Source: Welwitschia mirabilis (Eukaryota > Gnetophyta > Gnetopsida > Welwitschiales). Taken from it: 39,303 nucleotides of DNA. The translations under genes were made by a program, and so were the position numbers. The notes under the pieces are model-generated. The model was not told where the DNA came from and made no database searches. It was given only the letters and a program-made list of their open reading frames with translations. The stretch is taken from positions 250,161,549 to 250,200,851 of the forward strand of contig JBOZIK010000001.1 in assembly GCA_051453625.1 (NCBI GenBank), in the 5' to 3' direction. Of this stretch, positions 33,601 to 39,303 are shown piece by piece. Every line of letters begins with the position of its first letter. Position 1 is the stretch's first letter.

Positions 33601-34900
33601 TTATCCTCCATATCTTGGGTTATATGGTTGATTGAAGGAGGGTTTGTACTCAAGTTTGAAAGAATGGTCTAGTTGATGATAAGATTTATTCTCATTATAA
33701 CAAAATACTTTGTAGTTATTACAGTCTAATTGGTTTGCATAGAATACTCCTTCCCTTAGTACTTCCTTTACTATTAGGAAAAATGGACATTCACTAACTA
33801 AGTGGTTTTCTTCATAAAATTTACAAGTAGGAGTAGATGTGGTATGAGACTTTGCTAATTTCACTTCTTTAATTAATTTCACCATTTTTCTTACAAGTGG
33901 GCTATCATTGCCATTACTATCTTCATCTTCATAAATGATTTATTTTTGTTTGCTCTCTTAATGTTTTATATGATTTATTTTTCTTAATGATTTCTTGAGA
34001 GTTTTCTTTTCTCTAGGTTTATGCCATGCTTGGCTAAGTTTAACTAAGTTTGTAAATGTTGCTATGTCTCATCAGTTGTATGTTGAAATAAACTCCCTCC
34101 ACAAGAAGAATACACCATTTGTTTTATTACATTAGTGAGGTCATTATAGAAATAATAGATTAATTCTTCTTATTTGAATTCATTTATGGGATTGGCTAAA
34201 ACTAGAATTAGGAATCTTTTCCAGGATGAAGCATAATCCTCATTTTATTTTTGTTGAAAATTGATTACCTTACAATGTCTCTATCTTAAAGTACTTCCAC
34301 TAAGAAATCATTTGATAAAGCTCTCTTTAATATCCTTCCAAGTCTTAAGACTTTTGTTACATAAGGTCTTAATCCAATTTTCTGCTTTTTCAATGTGGAA
34401 GGGAACATTATCATGTAGTTTATATCTATTATAGATTTCTTTTTATTAGACATGAGCATTAATTATTTAATGGCAATGATGTGTTCATAAGAATATTCAT
34501 GAATTTCTCCATGACAAGAGGGATAGGAATTAACATTTTTGATTTCTACCCCCAATAGAAAAATCAAAAGGAATATGAGTTTCTCTAAGCTTTAGTCCAT
34601 ATTTATATTTAAGCATTGGTTGGACAATAGCACTAGAAATTGTAGACATTAAGGGACTTGTGGGCTTCTCATTTGCATGTTTACTATTTAAAGAATAAGA
34701 TGTTAAAACTTGATTTTTGAAAAAATTTAAATTAGGCCTACAAGGACTTATAAAGGAAGAGATGTCTTTTATTTTGAGAGGATGTTTAGAAATTATAGTA
34801 TATGGTTCAATATATAACAAAATACTTTCAAAATCTAAACTACAATCTTATATTAAATTATATTTATCAAATTTACAAATAAAAAGTTACTCACATTGAG
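33601..34900 (-). pseudogene. Element Z gag (capsid and zinc knuckle)
   Basis: The N-terminal part is an ORF of 96 codons (34530-34820, minus) ending KLRETHIPFDFSIGG. The capsid core follows with frameshifts: PFHIEKAENWIKTL and SLKTWKDIKESFIK (about 34290-34400), then SSWKRF and YFYNDL, matching the KAxxWL...W..L...F...W.RF pattern of plant gag. An ORF of 94 codons (33601-33885) holds the zinc knuckle CKFYEENHLVSEC at 33787-33825. This is a C-x2-C-x4-H-x4-C motif whose second Cys is now Tyr, followed by a YNP-type tail (FNQPYNPRYGG). Gag forms the particle and binds RNA. Start taken as the first Met of the ORF at 34820; the true start may be further upstream. Confidence 0.7.
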
Positions 34901-35493
34901 TCCTTGAATTATAAATTTGAACATCTTCTTGAATTGCCTCTTTTGAAAATTGCTTTTTGCATTGAGCATGTACCTTTTTATCTTTATGATTTGATGGAAT
35001 TCAACCATTGTAGATAATCTACAAGATGACATTAATGTGTAAAGAGTAGACCTAATAGCTAAGAGTAATGTTTCTTCTTGGAATCTTCACTTAGGATCTA
35101 AGACAAAGACACTAAAAGGATTCTTGATATGTGGTAATCCTTACAAATCATACAATCATAAGAAAGTAGATCTAGTGAGGTGGAATTATTGCATAAGAAA
35201 AATATAATAGGAAAAGAAGAGAAAATTTATAATAAAAAGGGTACACAACACAAACAACAAGTGGAAACAATGTGTTACCCTTTAAAAGTGAATAATCATA
35301 CTTAGATAGGGGTAGACCTTAGAGATAATCTTATCTTTGATTAAAAGGCAAGTAGATCTCTTTAAGTAATCTTCTAAAAGCAAGTAGATTATACCAATAG
35401 ATATTAGATAAGAACTAAAAGCAAATAGAAAAAAATGATTGCATAAACTTAATCTACTTACTCTTAATTGAATGCATTTGATGGCTTATTTTG
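34901..35493 (-). other. Leader of element Z
   Basis: Between the primer site and gag, without a readable ORF. A long leader is normal for Athila elements. Purine-rich on the plus strand around 35190-35240, so the RNA sense is pyrimidine-rich like the X and Y leaders. Confidence 0.5.
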
Positions 35494-35495
35494 AT

Positions 35496-35515
35496 GCTAC
35501 CTTGTACCAGTGCCT
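35496..35515 (-). promoter_or_regulatory. Decayed primer-binding site of Z
   Basis: On the minus strand it reads aggcactggtacaaggtagc just inside the LTR end. Against the Athila-type site TGGCGCCGTTGCCGGGGA it keeps the GGC, C, G, T, C and GG positions, a weak match of about 10-11 bases. Position supports it more than sequence does. Confidence 0.45.
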
Positions 35516-35518
35516 AGA

Positions 35519-36685
35519 TGTTGGAGTCCTAAATTACACTTAAAAAGTAGTCAATTCCATAAATAATCTAATTATGATTAGGCTTTAGTATAGGATGATT
35601 CAATCAACGAAAGTTGTAATCTAGAGAACATAAAGAAATCTACTAATCAAGCACATAAATAAGAAAGAGTAAACAATTGAATTTTAGTATAATCTCTTGA
35701 AGGAATTTTGTATTTTAGTTATGCAAAATAAAAATTGATAATATAACTATTCTAATGATGAAATATAAAAATGGATGAAAAATGAAGATGCAAGCCTATG
35801 ATAATTATTTTATGAGTTTTTATCATTGAAACTCAGCCCTTAGATCCTTTATTTAAATTAAAATCAATATAAATAATAGTATTAATCAAACATAACATAA
35901 TCCATAAAAGAAATAAGATGAATTAGAGAAGAAAGACATTTTTATTAAATAAATACAATGTTTTACAAAAACCTTAGCAGGGAAACAATTCTTCAATTAT
36001 AGAAACACAGCTCAATCATTAAGAATGATCTTTTCTATGCTAAAATGGATCTATGATGCCTTGGATTCATTTGTCACCAATTCTCAAATGCTAAAACTTG
36101 ACTAAATAATGCAAAATGGGAATATATATAGTTTTCCTAAGGTGGTTATAGGTTAGAAAGATTAGTACAGATGAAAAGACATCATTAGACATAAACTAGA
36201 TGTTAATTAACTTAGTTAGGAAGAAGTTATGTTACTATTATGTTATTATTATCATTGGGATGACATATGGCATGACATCCCTTCATCATCCAATCATAAG
36301 ATACAATGTATAGAGATCATTGGGATTTCAATTAGAAGTTTAATGATTGTTTCGTCACCTGTGTCATGTGGACAATAAAGGAGATGACATCCATGTTAGA
36401 TCATTAACTCAGACTTGTCCTTGGCTTTGATGTCATCATGCCTTGTGTTATGGGAATAAGAGGAAGAATGACAACTAATTATTTGACTTTTTCTTCTTAT
36501 CTTTACTTCATTTTTTCTTTAGTTGAATTACTTTCCTTATGAATGAAAATAAGGTAATTAAGATCATAATTGAGTTATTAGATTTCTTTATGATAATATT
36601 CTTAAAAATGACTAAATTGAGTTCTTATTCCCTATAAAACATAATCAATTACACTATTAAAATATGATAAATTTGTATCATAATA
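35519..36685 (-). mobile_element. 5' LTR of element Z (right copy)
   Basis: About 1.17 kb. On the minus strand it should start TATTATGATAC at 36685 (the left copy has the proper TGTTATGAC) and end ...ggactccaaca at 35519. It aligns with the left copy from about 35650 on, with many scattered changes, so the insertion is old. TATA on the minus strand at 36121-36131. The plus-strand flank right of it starts gtcct; the matching left flank is lost, so no target duplication can be confirmed. Confidence 0.75.
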
Positions 36686-38359
36686 GTCCTACTTGTACAA
36701 CACATTAACTCTATTGAAAAGAGGTGTCATGATAATAAATGCTTAAGATGATCAAATTCTTGAAATTCAAATGCTCATTGAAGGAGAAGCAAAAGAAATA
36801 AAACTAAGGTGGAATTGAATTTTTCTAATGGTATCTTTCCTTTAATGAATTATAACCTATGATTCCTTGACTACTCTTATGTTATAAATTTATTTCTTTT
36901 CTTTACTCCACAAAGATCCATTAATACAAACTAAAAAAAACCTTAAAAAAAATTTCTCAAATTAATAAGCATTTTCTCAATTTGTATTTATCTTATTTAC
37001 CCATTAATTGCGTGATTCCATTTCTATTTTTATCATTTCATCCATGTACTATGATCCTCCATGTGATTTTTATCTATCTCATTCACTCTTTTCAAAACCA
37101 CCTCGAAGTTATATCTCATTTTTTATTATGTAAGATTACCACTTAAAAACTAAAATCCTTGTAAATATAATCTAAGACCTTCTTAATAGTTAAAGATCTC
37201 ATGATTTAACTTTCAATTTTTATCAACCCATTACACATAAGTTTTTAGAATCTTTACATCATGTGCTACCATGTCACTCATGGATTACCTATTTCTATTA
37301 TTTTAGCTAGTGCCACCATCTATTCTTATTAGTGCTACCATTTAACCAAGCCCACATTATCCCATCTTTTGAGTGTGGTATCTTAAAGTTATTTTCTAAA
37401 TTCATAGGTTACTAATGAATATAAAATTGACTTTAAGAAATGTTTATTCATTGGGGTATATTCATTTCATTTCCCACTCTCATCCTCTCTTATCCTTCTT
37501 TACTTGCCTTTTTTTAAAGTATAATATTTACATTGTACTTGTCTCTTGATTTGTGATAATGTATTTTAAATCTAATATAAAAATAAATATTAGTTTATGT
37601 TTCTATAAAACTATATTTAATTCTGAACTACCATGCAACTGCAAATGACTTAATATAGTTATTGAGCTTTGAAACATAAGAATTGATGCATGACTCTTAA
37701 TAAAGCTAGTACTACTAGTCTTACTAACTGGCATTGTCATATTAGCATGTACAAATGGATTTTCTTTTCAGACAGACATTCTTAATCACATTTTTTGTGT
37801 TTCTAGCCCTTGAGCCTTTGTTAAGAATTTATAGAAACTAACTGATTTAGATTCATCCCTTACCTCTTCATTTTAAAATCAGCACAATTTCTTCCCCTTA
37901 TCTCTCTTATTATAATCATTTTATGAGTATCTTATAGTCATACATCTTACATTTAAAAGTTCAAGATATTAAAATTAAAGCTTTTTCTTTGATTTTGAGT
38001 CTTTCATTTTCATTAATTAGCATTTCATCTTTTCTGGCCTAATCATGTATTACTTCAATAACTTTTCTTTTTTACTTTACTAGATCATATTAGCACATAT
38101 ATCATTCATTTTTTATTATTTTCATATTGAACATTTCATTTTTCAAATTTTGATAATAAATCTTATTCTTGATTAAGCAGTTAGGTACTTATTTTTCATG
38201 TCATATCTTTTGCTTAAGTGTATTACATAGGACACTAACCAAATGTTTCTAAAAATCCCTTCATCTTTTTGTACTTGATTAAGTTCATTTGTAATTTTTG
38301 CCATGTTATATAAGTTTTTGACTAACTTTTTCGCTAATAAAAGATTAGTTGGAGGATAT
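36686..38359 (+). other. 3' internal region of a plus-strand Athila element (Y or X)
   Basis: Lies between the Z right end and the PPT of the next plus-strand LTR, so it should be the env-like ORF and 3' untranslated part of the element into which Z inserted. Translation gives only short pieces with many stops; no domain recognised. It ends with ctaataaaagattagttggaggata, the PPT-like tract at about 38335-38359. Confidence 0.45.
38335..38359 (+). other. PPT before the last LTR
   Basis: ctaataaaagattagttggaggata directly before the LTR start TGATAAAATGC. It matches the layout of the Z PPT on the other strand. The purine core is agttggagga. Confidence 0.6.
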
Positions 38360-39303
38360 GATAAAATGCAAAATTTCTACATTTATATGAAGTAATTAAT
38401 GGCATGTTAATATGTTTAATTAATCATCACAATAGTTTTATTCATTTTTTATTCTTAAGGCCATGAAAATTCTACTTTACTACTAATCTACTTTAACACT
38501 ATCATTTTATAAGATAAATATATCATTAGTCGCATTATGGTAAAAGATAGAGGTGTTCTGAGCATAATTAGCATAGCACTATTTCTAGGCATAATGACAT
38601 TGATTACTTTGAGTAAAATGGTATCATACTTATGTTTCTAAGTTATCTTTATATAAAAAATTCATTTTAATCATTTCTATAAATAGAACATGAATAAGAA
38701 ATATTTTATAAGAATAATTACTTATTTTGGTCCCATGACTAAAGCATATTTTATTTTCTTTAAGCATTCTTTAGAATGACCTTGTTAGACCTTAGAATCC
38801 TAATTGTTAATCCTAGTTATGATTTACACTCTACCTATCTTTACGTAGAGGATACACTTCATATTAGATCATTATTAAAGAGATTTAAGGTTTAGTCATG
38901 AATTATTTCTTAGCTTTTCACAAGAATAGACTAGCTACCAAGCTATGATGATGCTTCTTGGTTTAGAAAAAGTACATTTTCATATTATATGATTTTATTT
39001 TTTAAATAATAAGTGTTATAAATTCTTGTTACACTACTTTGATATCAAGTTACGAATGTTATACTTGTTATACTTAGGATTAGCTAAGGAATGTTTCTAA
39101 TTTAAGATCTATTTGGTACTTCTTCTTTTTATTCTAGCTTACATAATCTGAATGTTTATTTGATGAATATTATAAAACTCCTACTTTCCATTTGCTATGA
39201 AGGCCATGTGGTTTAGTTAAATCACCCTCCTATACATGATGGATAAGATTATACCATTGTGCTTAAACTTGGATTAGATGAACACTCATAATCATTATAT
39301 ATT
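38360..39303 (+). mobile_element. 3' LTR of a plus-strand Athila element (cut by window end)
   Basis: Starts tgataaaatgcaaaa and aligns with the X LTR from 14705 onward: gtttaattaat, ctttaacactatcattttataagataaat, gagcataatt, ttggtcccatgactaaag, ttagatcattattaaagagatt, gttatacttgttatactta and ctatttggtact. It reaches the point matching about 15660 in X. Clearly more diverged from X than Y is. A PPT precedes it, so it is a 3' LTR. Confidence 0.75.

Noticed and set aside
34717-34899. 60-codon plus-strand ORF over Z gag
   Set aside because: Shadow of the minus-strand gag frame.
1-39303. tRNA, rRNA, CRISPR, operon, riboswitch or bacterial-type defence system
   Set aside because: No tRNA cloverleaf, rRNA stretch, regularly spaced repeats with unique spacers, or intact gene cluster was seen. 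The only tRNA-related sequences are retroelement primer sites.

Overview
This window is intergenic plant nuclear DNA made almost entirely of old, decayed LTR retrotransposons. I found no intact gene, no tRNA or rRNA, no CRISPR array and nothing bacterial. A plant origin is inferred from recognisable pol remnants of two plant Ty3/gypsy lineages (Tekay/Del-type chromovirus and Athila), from tRNA-type primer-binding sites, and from the nested layout. The species cannot be named from the sequence. The DNA is very AT-rich and looks poor in CpG. Many stops in the pol remnants sit where the family has Gln, Trp or Arg, which fits long-term methylation and deamination.

Layout. (1) 1-2250, plus strand: 3' half of a Tekay/Del-like chromovirus pol (RT end, RNase H, integrase, trace of a chromodomain), then a degenerate polypurine tract and the start of its 3' LTR at 2261. 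That LTR holds a TATA-like box and a degenerate tandem repeat. (2) About 3.8-14.7 kb: mostly unassignable AT-rich DNA with isolated landmarks. These are a TA microsatellite, an initiator-Met-type primer-binding site at 7173, an Athila-type PPT/LTR junction on the minus strand at 11636, an LTR-like block with a TATA box near 12570, a 22-base poly-T and a 24-bp minisatellite. (3) 14705-19850, plus strand: Athila element X, with 5' LTR, decayed tRNA-Asp-type primer site, pyrimidine-rich leader, then RT, RNase H and integrase; gag and protease are not found. (4) 19850-20935: an LTR-like block on the minus strand. (5) 21275-22996, plus strand: a second copy (Y) of the X LTR end, primer site and leader. 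(6) 23013-36685, minus strand: Athila-like element Z with both LTRs, primer site, gag, protease, RT, RNase H, integrase and a long 3' region. It is interrupted by three N-gaps and carries two diverged copies of the RT/RNase H segment. (7) 36686-38359: 3' region of a plus-strand Athila element, ending in a PPT-like tract at the 3' LTR that starts at 38360 and runs out of the window.

The simplest reading is a nest. Z (about 13.7 kb) inserted into plus-strand Athila element Y, whose 5' end is at 21.3-23.0 kb and whose 3' LTR is at 38.4 kb. Element X lies upstream and belongs to the same family. All coding regions are broken by stops and frameshifts, so none should make a functional protein. Some catalytic motifs survive in Z (protease DIGAS, RT FMDD). 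I saw no convincing undescribed system. The points most worth checking are the nest itself, the RT/RNase H duplication beside a gap, and the duplicated flanks of the 422-N gap, which look like an assembly artefact.
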